Of a stretch of DNA of 64,000 nucleotides, positions 8,466-18,009 are shown piece by piece. The DNA comes from an uncultured Gammaproteobacteria bacterium (lineage in GTDB: Bacteria > Pseudomonadota > Gammaproteobacteria > Steroidobacterales > XN24). A program made the translations under genes and the position numbers. How positions within the stretch are numbered: the first letter of the stretch is position 1; each line of letters begins with the position of its first letter. Below the pieces are notes generated by a model. That model searched no databases. It saw only the letters and a program-made list of their open reading frames with translations, and was not told where the DNA came from. Where the stretch lies: the NCBI GenBank assembly GCA_937924335.1, contig CALDWW010000010.1:62001-126000 (forward strand), read 5' to 3'.

Positions 8466-9157
8466 TCCGACTCGTCAGTGTCGACCGGCAATCCCAGATC
8501 CGTCAGCCGGTCGACTGCGTGAAAGTCATCGATGCTGCGTGCCGGCAGGGAGCTGTCCGGCTTGCGGATAGCCACGATCCGTCTGATCCCGTAAGCATGT
8601 GCGGAGCGCAACACGGGCAGGCTGTCGTCTACCAGCATGGTCCGCGTAGCATCGAACGGCTCGTAAGTCTGCAGGCGCTGCCAGAATTCGGGGTCCTCCT
8701 TGGGTACGCCGATCTCCTGCGATGAGAACATCGCATCGAGAAAGGAACCGAGCCCGGTCCTGCGGATCTTGACCGCCAGAGTGTCCCGATGGGCGTTCGT
8801 CACCAGCACCAGGCGCTTGCCGGAGCCCCGCATCGCGATGAGGAATTCCGGCACATCCGGCAGATAGTCTATGTATTCATCAACTTCCTCCTTGAGGCGG
8901 ACGATGTTGATGCCGAGCTCCCGGCTCCAGTGATCCAGGCAGTACCACTCGAGTGTCCCCTGGCGCGCGGCGAAACGTGGAGCTAGAACGCGATGAGCTT
9001 CTTCCTTGCCCATGCCGCGCAGCTTCCCATAGCGACTGGGTACCAATTCCTGCCAGAAATAGTTGTCGAAGCGAAGATCGAGCAGCGTACCGTCCATGTC
9101 CAGCAACACTGTGTCGACAGTGGACCAGTCATAAGGCGCTGTCTCCGGCATCTGCAT
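8462..9157 (-). CDS. yrfG: HAD-family GMP/IMP nucleotidase YrfG
   Basis: A 231-residue haloacid-dehalogenase hydrolase. Motif I is DMDGTLLD with nucleophile Asp20 and acid/base Asp22; motif II is LVTNAH; motif III/IV is the KED lysine followed by LVDDS. The stretch DLRFDNYFW and [12 protein letters not shown] are specific to E. coli YrfG, which dephosphorylates GMP and IMP. It is convergent with rhlB (4-nt overlap) and divergent from cysQ, and grouping of yrfG with cysQ or nudE is common in gammaproteobacteria. Confidence 0.88.
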   Translation of the reverse strand: MQMPETAPYDWSTVDTVLLDMDGTLLDLRFDNYFWQELVPSRYGKLRGMGKEEAHRVLAPRFAARQGTLEWYCLDHWSRELGINIVRLKEEVDEYIDYLPDVPEFLIAMRGSGKRLVLVTNAHRDTLAVKIRRTGLGSFLDAMFSSQEIGVPKEDPEFWQRLQTYEPFDATRTMLVDDSLPVLRSAHAYGIRRIVAIRKPDSSLPARSIDDFHAVDRLTDLGLPVDTDESD

Positions 9158-9200
9158 ATCGCGGTATCATATACGGCTGTCCGTCCCGCTGGAGCGAAAC

Positions 9201-10013
<813 letters not shown>

Positions 10014-10161
10014 GTTTTTCGGCACCGCATTGCAGCATCCATTGGTCGACTGGCGCGGACGGCGCGAGTTGTCTAATCTTGGTGGAACGGGTTCGCCACG
10101 GATCCGTTACCGCACTGCCGGCCTCCCAACCGGCGTGGAGATTTTGGACCAATGAATAACC

Positions 10162-10377
10162 ATGGCTGACAACGTGGATACACTGCTTTTCCAGAACGCT
10201 GATCGACTGAAAGATCTAAGAATAGAACATAGGGACCTGGACGACGTCATAGACAGATTGTCTGGAGATCCATGCGTAGACCAGCTGGAACTGCGCAGAC
10301 TGAAGAAGAGGAAGCTCCTGCTAAAGGACCAGATCGCGAAGATCGAAAGCTCGATGATTCCCGATCTGAACGCCTGA
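10162..10377 (+). CDS. YdcH family protein (DUF465)
   Basis: A 71-residue, almost wholly helical protein. It shows the DUF465 signature: RIEHRDLDDVIDRL, then ELRRLKKRKLLLKDQIAKIE, ending in IPDLNA. The family is small, widespread in proteobacteria, and uncharacterised; the heptad pattern suggests a coiled coil. It is convergent with the MMPL transporter gene and stands alone. Confidence 0.85.
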   Translation: MADNVDTLLFQNADRLKDLRIEHRDLDDVIDRLSGDPCVDQLELRRLKKRKLLLKDQIAKIESSMIPDLNA

Positions 10378-10454
10378 CCCAAGGCGAGCGGACTCGTATC
10401 CACTCTAACCGGGCCAATCCGGACCCGGTCCTCCCTTTGCAAGCATTTGACAGG

Positions 10455-12794
10455 TTATTTCCTGGACTGGTGATACCTGGCCGGCAGGATCCAGCTCGCC
10501 AGCGCCGGCAGCACCAGGATCGCGCCGAGCATGTTCACGATGAACATGAACGTCAGCAGGATTCCCATATCCGCCTGTAGTTGCAGCGGCGAGAAAATCC
10601 AGGTGAAGACCCCGATGCCGAGCGTGATGCCGGTGAAGATCACTGCTGAACCCGTCGTCCGCAGAGAGTGCTCGTAGGCAGACTGGATCGGCTCCCCGCG
10701 TTCCAGATATTCCTTGAACCGGCTGTAGATATAGATGCCGTAGTCGACGCCGACACCGACGCCCAGCGCCACCACCGGCAGGGTATTCACTTTCAGGCCG
10801 ATCTGCAGGAATGTCATCAGCGCATAGGCCAGTACGGATACCAGACCCAGCGGCAGGACGATACAGACTACGGCCCTGAAGGACCGGAACGTCAGCCAGC
10901 ACATCAGGATGACCGCACTGAACACCCCGATCAGGATGGGGAACTGGGAGGCGGAGACTTCCTCATTCTGAGCGGCCATCACGCCGACGTTGCCCGTCGC
11001 GAGTCTGAACTCTACGCCTTCTGTCGGATTGGCTTCCCGGTACCTCTTGACCTCGGCGACGACCCGATCGATGGTCTCGGCCTTGTGATCGGCGGTGAAC
11101 ATCATCACCGGCATGGCGCTGCAGACACGGTTCAGCAGACCGGTGCTGGTCTCGATCCTGGCGCCGGATTGAACCAGTACCTGGGGATCACGCGACAGCA
11201 CCCGCCATTTCGGGAAGCCCTCGTTCCAGCCCGCATTGACGACCTTGAGTATCTGAGGCAGGGCAATGACGTCCTGGACACCCTCCACGTTGCGCATGTT
11301 CCAGGCGAACCTGTCGATCGCATCGACCTTGTCATAGTCGATGCAGCCATCGACGTCGGTCCATGCGATCACGGAGATGAGATCGACACCGATAGAGAAG
11401 TTCTCCGTGATAATCCGCGTATCGACGTTGTAGCGGGAATCCGGCCGCAGCTCTGGTACGCCGGCATGCAGGTCGCCGATCTTGACGTCAGCGCCCTTCC
11501 AGGCGCCGAACGCGTAGAGTACGACCGAGATCCCGATGATGACCGCCGCCACGCCGCGGACAGACACGCCGGACAGACCCTTCCACATGGGATCGAGCTG
11601 CTTGGCGCGGGCCAGTATTCGATCGTGGAAGCCCGCGTCCATGTGCATGTGGCACAGGAGCAGGGGCAGCAGCACCAGGTTGGTGAGGATGATCGAAGCA
11701 ACACCCACGCTGGCGGCGATGGCCATCTCGCGGATGATCGGCACGTCGATCAACAGGATCGTCACGAAACCGATGGTGTCACTGGCCAGGGCGATGAAGC
11801 CGGGCACGGCCAGACGCCTGAAACTCGTGCGGGCGGCCATCTCCGTCGTCACGCCTTCCTTGAATATCTCGGCACGGAAGGAGCTGACCATCTGGACGCC
11901 ATGACTGACCCCGATGGCGAACACCAGGAACGGCACCAGCAGACCCATGGGGTCTATACCGAATCTGAGGAGCGGCAGCATCCCGAGCTGCCAGATCACG
12001 GCCAGAAGTGAACAGACCAGCGGGACGATCGTCAGCTTGATGGACTGCGAATAGATGTAGACCAGGATCGCCGTGATCAGGATCGTGACGATGAAGAAGA
12101 TGCCGACCCGGGTCGCACCGTCCTTGATGTCGCCGACGACTTTTGCGAATCCGATGATGTGGATGCCGATCTCGTCGGTCTGCAGGGGGTCGCGGACCTG
12201 CTCATCCAGCAGCCTGGCCACCTCGAAGTAGTTGAGCGGCTCCCCGGTCTCCGGGTTGACCTCCAGCAGCTGTGCGCTGATGATCGCACCGGAGAAATTG
12301 TTCGCGATCAGCCTGCCGACGATGTTGGCCTTGAGGATATTCTCGCGGACTTTCGCCAGCCCCTCGGGCGACGGCTCGAAATCTGCGTCGATCACGTTGC
12401 CCGCCTCGATGCCGTCTTCGACGACCTCCAGATAGCGGACGTTCGGAGTGAATATGGACTGCACCCGCGGCCGGTCGACGCCCGGGATAAAGAACACGGC
12501 ATCCGTCGCCGCCTTGAGCGTCTCGAAGAACTCCGGATCGAACATATCGCCATCTTTGGCGACCAGCGCTACCAGGACCCGATTGGCCCCACCGAAATCG
12601 TCGTAGAACTCCCTGAACGTCTGCATGTACTCGTGACCGGTAGGCAGCTGTTTGCTGAATGCCGTATCGATCCGCAGCTGGGTGGCCGCCGTGTAGGCCA
12701 TGAACAGCGTGATCAGGACGAACAGACCGAGGACAAGCTTGCGCTGCCCGAAGATCAGCCGCTCAAGTCCCGCGATGAATCCAGAATCACTCAT
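10455..12794 (-). CDS. MMPL/RND superfamily transporter
   Basis: A 779-residue inner-membrane protein with 12 predicted membrane segments in two halves, each half being one helix, a large periplasmic loop and five helices. Signatures include FVLVFAIGVSHGVQM in the first half and VVALGVGVGVDYGIYIYSR in the second, the latter being the sterol-sensing-like MMPL motif with the proton-relay aspartate. Members export lipids or hydrophobic compounds. It is last in a four-gene envelope cluster (DUF1302, DUF1329, Ycf48-like, MMPL) on the same strand, which suggests a shared role in moving lipid-like molecules across the envelope. AAGGGA lies seven bases before ATG 12794. Confidence 0.88.
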   Translation of the reverse strand: MSDSGFIAGLERLIFGQRKLVLGLFVLITLFMAYTAATQLRIDTAFSKQLPTGHEYMQTFREFYDDFGGANRVLVALVAKDGDMFDPEFFETLKAATDAVFFIPGVDRPRVQSIFTPNVRYLEVVEDGIEAGNVIDADFEPSPEGLAKVRENILKANIVGRLIANNFSGAIISAQLLEVNPETGEPLNYFEVARLLDEQVRDPLQTDEIGIHIIGFAKVVGDIKDGATRVGIFFIVTILITAILVYIYSQSIKLTIVPLVCSLLAVIWQLGMLPLLRFGIDPMGLLVPFLVFAIGVSHGVQMVSSFRAEIFKEGVTTEMAARTSFRRLAVPGFIALASDTIGFVTILLIDVPIIREMAIAASVGVASIILTNLVLLPLLLCHMHMDAGFHDRILARAKQLDPMWKGLSGVSVRGVAAVIIGISVVLYAFGAWKGADVKIGDLHAGVPELRPDSRYNVDTRIITENFSIGVDLISVIAWTDVDGCIDYDKVDAIDRFAWNMRNVEGVQDVIALPQILKVVNAGWNEGFPKWRVLSRDPQVLVQSGARIETSTGLLNRVCSAMPVMMFTADHKAETIDRVVAEVKRYREANPTEGVEFRLATGNVGVMAAQNEEVSASQFPILIGVFSAVILMCWLTFRSFRAVVCIVLPLGLVSVLAYALMTFLQIGLKVNTLPVVALGVGVGVDYGIYIYSRFKEYLERGEPIQSAYEHSLRTTGSAVIFTGITLGIGVFTWIFSPLQLQADMGILLTFMFIVNMLGAILVLPALASWILPARYHQSRK

Positions 12795-12837
12795 TTACTT
12801 TTCCCTTCAGGTCCGTGCGGCATCTTTGATCGCCGAC

Positions 12838-13920
12838 CTATGAAAGTTCATCCCGGCTCATCGGGTCCAGGCCAGCCTCACCGAAGACGATCAGTCCCCC
12901 GTCCTTTCGGCCGATGACGCTCGTCAACGCCTTGCGGTCCTCCCGCTGCACCAGCCGGAATGAGTCGCCGCCGTCTTCGCTGATAAGGATCGTGCCCGAC
13001 ATTCCGACGATCACGACGGTGCCGTCGTCCAGCTGGGTGCCTTCGGTCAGCGTAGTCTGGACCGGCGTTTCGACCTGTCTCCAGGTCTCGCCGCCGTCGG
13101 CCGAGCGGAATACGTTGCCGCGCAGGCCGAATGCCAGCAGATCTCCACCGTCAAGAGAGAGCGCAGAAAAGAAGGAACCGCCATAGGGCGTCGTCATTGA
13201 GTACCAGTTATCACCCGCGTCATCCGAACGGTAGATATTGCCGGCCTCTGCCGCGATGAACAGGCGGCCGTCCGACGCCGTGATCTTGTTGAGGTGGAAG
13301 TCGCCACCGCCTTCGAAATCCTCCTCCCAGAACTCGCCTTCTTCCTCATCCTCCTCCACGACCTCTTCCTCGGCCGGCGCGCCCTCAGCCGCGAAGGCGA
13401 CCGCCTGGAGCGGACTCTCTTCCCAGGTCTCGCCACCGTCACTGGTCGCGAGTGTGAAGCCGTAGGGCCCTACGGCGATGCCCTTGTCGGCACCGGAGAA
13501 CCAGACATCGAACAGGGGCAGCAGAAGATCCGGCTGGAAATTGACGATCCGCCAGTTGGCACCGCCATCCGTCGTCTTGAGTATCACGGCGTCATGTCCG
13601 ACGGCCCAGCCCGTCTGGGCGTCGTGGAACCACACGCCGGTCAGCATAGACCGGGTCGGCACCCGGGACTGAACCCAGGTCTCGCCGTCGTCGGCACTGA
13701 CGAGGATGATGCCGTGATCGCCGACCACGACGACCCTGCCATCTACGCGGGCCGCGTCGAGCAGCAGGGTCTCGGTGGCCAGGGGCGCGATGAATGCGAA
13801 ATCTTCGCCGCCAGCCTGCGGCTCCGACTGCGCCCGGGTGTCGACTCCCGGCAATGCGCAGGCGATAGCCAGAGCCAGCGCTGCAAGGAAGGACGTCTGA
13901 CGAGTCACGGGTCGGGTCAT
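12838..13920 (-). CDS. Ycf48-like BNR-repeat secreted protein
   Basis: About 360 residues with a cleavable signal peptide (hydrophobic stretch ending near TRAQS). The rest is a beta-propeller of repeated DGGETW / DDGETW / DGGANW units at roughly 40-residue spacing, the Ycf48/Hcf136 BNR-like type. An acidic insert (EEEVVEEDEEEGEFWEEDFEGG) interrupts the propeller. In plants and cyanobacteria Ycf48 assists photosystem II assembly, but the non-photosynthetic homologues travel with MMPL and DUF1302/1329 genes, so a scaffold role in that envelope system is more likely. ATG 13920 has GGAG nine bases upstream; the longer frame to 13974 runs through the intergenic hairpin. Confidence 0.85.
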   Translation of the reverse strand: MTRPVTRQTSFLAALALAIACALPGVDTRAQSEPQAGGEDFAFIAPLATETLLLDAARVDGRVVVVGDHGIILVSADDGETWVQSRVPTRSMLTGVWFHDAQTGWAVGHDAVILKTTDGGANWRIVNFQPDLLLPLFDVWFSGADKGIAVGPYGFTLATSDGGETWEESPLQAVAFAAEGAPAEEEVVEEDEEEGEFWEEDFEGGGDFHLNKITASDGRLFIAAEAGNIYRSDDAGDNWYSMTTPYGGSFFSALSLDGGDLLAFGLRGNVFRSADGGETWRQVETPVQTTLTEGTQLDDGTVVIVGMSGTILISEDGGDSFRLVQREDRKALTSVIGRKDGGLIVFGEAGLDPMSRDELS

Positions 13921-13944
13921 CTTATGGACTCCGGGTCGAGAAAG

Positions 13945-13976
13945 CCGTGGGTCCCGGTACACCTCGGGACCCACGG
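13945..13976 (-). promoter_or_regulatory. Perfect 12-bp hairpin between DUF1329 and Ycf48-like genes
   Basis: CCGTGGGTCCCG (13945-13956) and CGGGACCCACGG (13965-13976) are exact reverse complements around an 8-base loop. It sits in the 69-base gap, ending 24 bases before the Ycf48-like start and beginning 14 bases after the DUF1329 stop. No T tract follows on the transcribed strand. It may stabilise the upstream mRNA, allowing higher expression of the two outer-membrane genes, or act as an attenuator. Confidence 0.65.
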
Positions 13977-13989
13977 AGATTTATGGAAG

Positions 13990-15375
13990 CTAGCGAGTTC
14001 CGGAACGCCGCAGCGAGCCGGGACTGAAGTCTTTCAGTGAGAGATCGACTTCGAAGTCGTAGGTAATCGGCTCTTCGTTGTTCAAACCGATCGCCAGGTA
14101 GCGCCCGGACTGCAGATCCATGGTCGTCTCTACGGTCGTCCACATATTGGGAAGATCGTAGTAATTCAGCCCATAGCCTTCCTGCACCCGCCACAATTGA
14201 TCCCGGTTGTCGTAGCAATCGACGATCAGGGTCTGCCAGGAATCCTCATCGATATAGAAGGTGCGGCGTTTGTAGACATGCCGCGTGCCTTCCTTGAGCG
14301 TGGCATCGACGACCCAGACCCGGTGCAGTTCGTAGCGGACATGCTCCTGGTTGAGGTGCAGGGGAGTCAGGATGTCGCTGTACTTCAGCGTATTGCTGTG
14401 CAGCTTGTAGGAATTGTACGCGACCAGGATTTCCTTCCGGCCTACCAGATTCCAGTTGTACCGCTCCGGGCTGCCGTTGAAGAGGTCGAACTGGTCCGAG
14501 GTGGCCAGGCCGTCGCTGGCCGTGCGTGGATTGTCGAACGACACATTCGGCGCCCGACGTACGCGGCGCTGGCCGGGGTTGTAGATCCAGGCACGCCGGT
14601 GCTCCTTATTCTGGTCCATGGTCTCGTGGACCAGCAGCACCTCGCCGGCCAGCCGGGCCGGCGCGGACACGCGCTGTTTGAAGTAGATGATGACGTTGTC
14701 GAGTTCTTCCTCTGTCATCCCGGCCATGCCGTAGACGCCCATGTAGTTGTCGATGAACTTCACCAGCGTGTAGCTGCCACCGCGCGTCAGCGGCGCCTGG
14801 CCGATGGCGCGGGTACCCTTGTCCGCCCGCCAGCGCAGGATATGATTCCAGATCGCCTCGAGACCGCTCTCGGGGATCGGGAACGGTACACCCTCGATGG
14901 CGCCGACCACGCCGTTACCGCCGTCGATAAGCCTGGCGGTACTGGCGATGCGCTTGGTCGCGTCGTAGATACGCTGCGGATAGGCGGCGGTGCGGCGGGT
15001 CTGATACACATTCATGAAGAAGGTATCGGGATAGGCCTTCAGCAGCGCCTTGCTGCCCTCGGACAGGATGTCGGCGTACTGGGCCATGTTGGCCGCATTG
15101 ATCGTGTACTGCACCGGGTCATCAGGGAACGGGTCGGGATGATGGCCGCCGGACTTGAAGTCCGGGAAGCCGGCATCCGCCGTGCTCTTGATGCCACCTT
15201 CCCAGGCCGGGATGGTACCGGCCTCGTTGCCGGCCCGGATACCGCCCATAGGCGTCAGGTCAGTGTCGAGCCGCGCCACCTGGTCGGGGGACAGCTCGCC
15301 GGCGAAGGCTGCCGAGGTCCCCAGGGTGGCCAGGGCCGTGAGACCCAGCGCTCGGAGTTTTGTTGTTATGGTCAT
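13990..15375 (-). CDS. DUF1329 outer-membrane lipoprotein-sorting-like protein
   Basis: A 461-residue exported protein with a Sec signal peptide (GLTALATLGTSAAFAGELS). The body follows the DUF1329 family: TPMGGIRAGNEAGTIPAWEGG near the N-terminus and KEILVAYNSYKLHSN and HRVWVVDATLKEGTRHVYKRR later, regions related to the LolB/outer-membrane lipoprotein sorting fold that binds acyl chains. It is always found next to a DUF1302 barrel, as here (20 bases away), and is thought to work with it in envelope lipid handling, though no reaction is established. Confidence 0.9.
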   Translation of the reverse strand: MTITTKLRALGLTALATLGTSAAFAGELSPDQVARLDTDLTPMGGIRAGNEAGTIPAWEGGIKSTADAGFPDFKSGGHHPDPFPDDPVQYTINAANMAQYADILSEGSKALLKAYPDTFFMNVYQTRRTAAYPQRIYDATKRIASTARLIDGGNGVVGAIEGVPFPIPESGLEAIWNHILRWRADKGTRAIGQAPLTRGGSYTLVKFIDNYMGVYGMAGMTEEELDNVIIYFKQRVSAPARLAGEVLLVHETMDQNKEHRRAWIYNPGQRRVRRAPNVSFDNPRTASDGLATSDQFDLFNGSPERYNWNLVGRKEILVAYNSYKLHSNTLKYSDILTPLHLNQEHVRYELHRVWVVDATLKEGTRHVYKRRTFYIDEDSWQTLIVDCYDNRDQLWRVQEGYGLNYYDLPNMWTTVETTMDLQSGRYLAIGLNNEEPITYDFEVDLSLKDFSPGSLRRSGTR

Positions 15376-15396
15376 GTCTGGGAGTCTCCTCGGATC

Positions 15397-17517
15397 TCAG
15401 AATGAAACGCTCGCGGAGAACGCGATGAAGTCCCGGTCACGGATCAGGTTCTGCTTGTCCGCGCCGGAGAAGTTGGTGTAGGTCAGGTCGACCTGGTACT
15501 TGTTCTGCAACACGCCGCGCATGCCCAGCGTCAGGGTTGTGCGATCTTCGACGAAGTTACCGCCCGGCCCCGGCGTATTGCCGGTCACGTCGTTGGCCCA
15601 GCCGAGACGGGGTGTGACGCTCCAGGAGCCGATCAGGTTGTCGTAGGTCAACGATGCCAGCAGGCGATAGCCCCAGGAGAACTCGCTGCCGAAACTGGAG
15701 TTGCCCTCGACCTCGCCGAAGTGCCGTCCGGCAAGGTTGGCGTTGCCGCTGATGAATGTGCCGGGGGCATCGTAGCGCAGGCCGAAGCCGTTGGGCCCGC
15801 CGCTCTTGCGGTCGTCGAAACCATGCACCTTGGTGAAGGCCGCCTCCATGACAAACGCGCCCACCTCGGCGCCCAGGATCGGGTCGCTCAGGTAGGTCAG
15901 CGTGGTCTGCAGCTGGCTGACGTCCTTCTCCACCCAGCCCTGGATGTACTCATCGGTGCCCAGCGGGTTGCTCGCGCTGTAGGCCGGGCCCTGCTGGCCG
16001 TAACCGCCGAAGACGCCGACGGCGTCCGGGTTGGTGCAGTTGCCGACGACCCCGCAGAAACCCGGGATGTTCGGGCTGATGTTATCCAGCGGGGACAGCG
16101 CCTTGAACAGCAGCTCCACGTCGTCGAGCTGCAGGGGCGTGTCTTTCTTGTAGGTGTACTCGCCCTGCCAGGACAGGCCGAACAGGTCCGAGCTCCAGCT
16201 CAGGCCGTAGATCTGGATATCCTCCGGGAACTCGGTGAAATAGCCAGCGGTCTTGGCCAGCTGGTCGGCCGCCAGCTGCCCTGCCAGGTTGCCAACCGCA
16301 CCGGCACCGCCGGCCAGGTAGGTGTTGCCGCTGACGGTGGACCAGGAGCGCATCTCCGCCGCGGAGATATCGCCGCCGGCTGCCGCCGCGGCGCCCAGTC
16401 CTGCGACGGTGCCCTGGGCGACCGCCGCGTCGAATCCGAGACCGGAACCCAACGCCAGGGCCGTCGCCTGCGATGCGGTCGCGACACCGGCGGCATTACC
16501 GAAACCGGCCTGGTCACTGGTCACGCCACTGATGACCGGCAGACGGCTGTGGTAGTTGGCGTAGTACAGGCCGAACTCGGTGCCACCGAGCAGATTGGGG
16601 AAGAAGTACTTCAGCGAGGCGCCATACTGGCCACCGTCGTCCGGATCTTCGCCGGCGAGCCGCGGCACGTGCTGGAAGTTGGGATCAAAGAAACCACCCA
16701 GCGGCGTCCAGTCCGTCCCCAGGTCGCCCCAGGCGCCGAATCCCAGCATGACGAAATCACCGCCCTCGACGGCGAAATCGTTGGTCGAGAACAGGGTGCC
16801 GGCCGGGTCGGGCTTGGTCTGGTTCCAGTGCCACTGGTAGAACGCTTCCAGCGACAGGTTCTCGGTGGGCGACAAACTGATGTAGGCCTGCCACTGGGGC
16901 AGCAAGCCTTCTTTCAGGTTGACCGCGGCGCCGCGCAGCTTGCTGACGTCGAAGTGGTTCAGGGAACTCATGCCGGTGACGTAGAAGGTGCTCTCGCCCC
17001 AGTTGATCACCTGCTTGCCGACCCGTACCTGACCAGGCACCGGGCCCAGGTCGAAGTTGGCGAAGGCGTAGGCGTCGAGGATCTCGGCGTGCTTCTCGAC
17101 CTTGGACTTCTCGTTGCCGCCCAGCTCTGTCCGCTGGGTCTCGTCCGCCTCGGTATCCAGGAAACCGGTACCGCGGGTGAACATCCCGAAATTCTTGTAG
17201 TTGATCTGCACTTCGGTCAGGAACTTGAACAGGTTCTGCACCTGGCCGGTGTCGTAATTCAGCGTGCCGTCGTCGTAATTACAGCTGCGCGAATTACCGC
17301 CGTTGCTGGTACAGACGATCTTCCTGTCGTCACTCTCCACTCGCCAGGTGGACCCGTACGTCAGGGTCGTGTCCCAGGTGCCGTTGAGCCCGGTCGGGCT
17401 GCCGAAATCGACCGCGCCAGCCGATCCGAATACTGCGAGCCCGGCGAAGACCGCGACAGGGATCTTGAGGAAGCGCCTCGTGAGGCTGACGGGATGCGAG
17501 ACAGGGTTTGTTCTCAT
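15397..17517 (-). CDS. DUF1302 outer-membrane protein
   Basis: A 706-residue protein with a signal peptide ending near GSAGA. The sequence is rich in alternating amphipathic strands and aromatic girdle residues and ends in SFSASVSF, a C-terminal phenylalanine typical of outer-membrane beta barrels. DUF1302 signatures include RVGKQVINWGESTFYVTGMS and WHWNQTKPDPAGT. It is first in the four-gene cluster, with a strong GGGGAG site five bases from its ATG. Such barrels occur in lipid- and steroid-degrading bacteria and may form an outer-membrane channel; the cargo is unproven. Confidence 0.9.
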   Translation of the reverse strand: MRTNPVSHPVSLTRRFLKIPVAVFAGLAVFGSAGAVDFGSPTGLNGTWDTTLTYGSTWRVESDDRKIVCTSNGGNSRSCNYDDGTLNYDTGQVQNLFKFLTEVQINYKNFGMFTRGTGFLDTEADETQRTELGGNEKSKVEKHAEILDAYAFANFDLGPVPGQVRVGKQVINWGESTFYVTGMSSLNHFDVSKLRGAAVNLKEGLLPQWQAYISLSPTENLSLEAFYQWHWNQTKPDPAGTLFSTNDFAVEGGDFVMLGFGAWGDLGTDWTPLGGFFDPNFQHVPRLAGEDPDDGGQYGASLKYFFPNLLGGTEFGLYYANYHSRLPVISGVTSDQAGFGNAAGVATASQATALALGSGLGFDAAVAQGTVAGLGAAAAAGGDISAAEMRSWSTVSGNTYLAGGAGAVGNLAGQLAADQLAKTAGYFTEFPEDIQIYGLSWSSDLFGLSWQGEYTYKKDTPLQLDDVELLFKALSPLDNISPNIPGFCGVVGNCTNPDAVGVFGGYGQQGPAYSASNPLGTDEYIQGWVEKDVSQLQTTLTYLSDPILGAEVGAFVMEAAFTKVHGFDDRKSGGPNGFGLRYDAPGTFISGNANLAGRHFGEVEGNSSFGSEFSWGYRLLASLTYDNLIGSWSVTPRLGWANDVTGNTPGPGGNFVEDRTTLTLGMRGVLQNKYQVDLTYTNFSGADKQNLIRDRDFIAFSASVSF

Positions 17518-17600
17518 TGTGCTCCCCAGGTATTACTTGGTTCGTTGTACCTTTGTTTTTATGGCGAATTCCGCGGAGCGAAATACACGTCGCATCCTTG

Positions 17601-17620
17601 CTACGTAGCGCCGTATGTAG
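17601..17620. promoter_or_regulatory. Inverted repeat, possible operator
   Basis: CTACGTA and TATGTAG are arms of a 20-bp inverted repeat with a 6-base spacer (6 of 7 arm positions pair). It lies 84 bases upstream of the DUF1302 start, a usual distance for an activator site. No regulator is identified. Confidence 0.3.
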
Positions 17621-17830
17621 TTGTTTCTAACTCATTCCGACCCCGGAAAACAACATCGCTCCGGAAATCTCGACGCGCCGCCGCCGGATGCGTTCCTGGC
17701 TTGGATTGACTGCATTGCCAGGAACCTGCCGACGCCGAATCCGCATACGTATTGAATGTAGACTGTGAGGCGACGCTTCGCCAATAAAATCAGTGGCATC
17801 CGATGGTACGGGGACGCCGCGCCAGGACCC

Positions 17831-17844
17831 GGGGACATACCCCC
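17831..17844. promoter_or_regulatory. GGGG-ACATA-CCCC inverted repeat
   Basis: A short symmetric element, GGGGACATACCCCC, about 315 bases upstream of DUF1302 and 165 bases downstream of plsB. It could be a protein-binding site. GC-rich repeats this short can arise by chance in this genome. Confidence 0.2.
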
Positions 17845-18009
17845 TTTTAGCGGCGTCATAGGGCCATAGTGCCCCCCCACGCCATACTGCCAGTCATATC
17901 GTGCAGACGGCGCAGCGCAACATAGGTTGCGCGTTGCAATGCACCATAAAAAAGCGGCATCCGCAGCGCTGATTTGGCAGCCTCGTGGACCCTGTCCGCA
18001 AGCGTTGCG

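Larger units (their letters stand above)
17518..18009. other. 492-base intergenic region upstream of the DUF1302 cluster
   Basis: No convincing gene; open frames here have poor composition and no ribosome site. It should hold the promoter of the DUF1302 cluster and the end of the plsB transcript. Two inverted repeats stand out and are listed separately. The LuxR-type regulator often found beside such clusters is absent. Confidence 0.5.

Noticed and set aside
15721..17709. A 662-codon open frame on the plus strand opposite the DUF1302 gene
   Set aside because: It lies antisense to a clear outer-membrane protein with signal peptide and ribosome site. The open frame is a by-product of high-GC codon bias; its protein has no recognisable domains.
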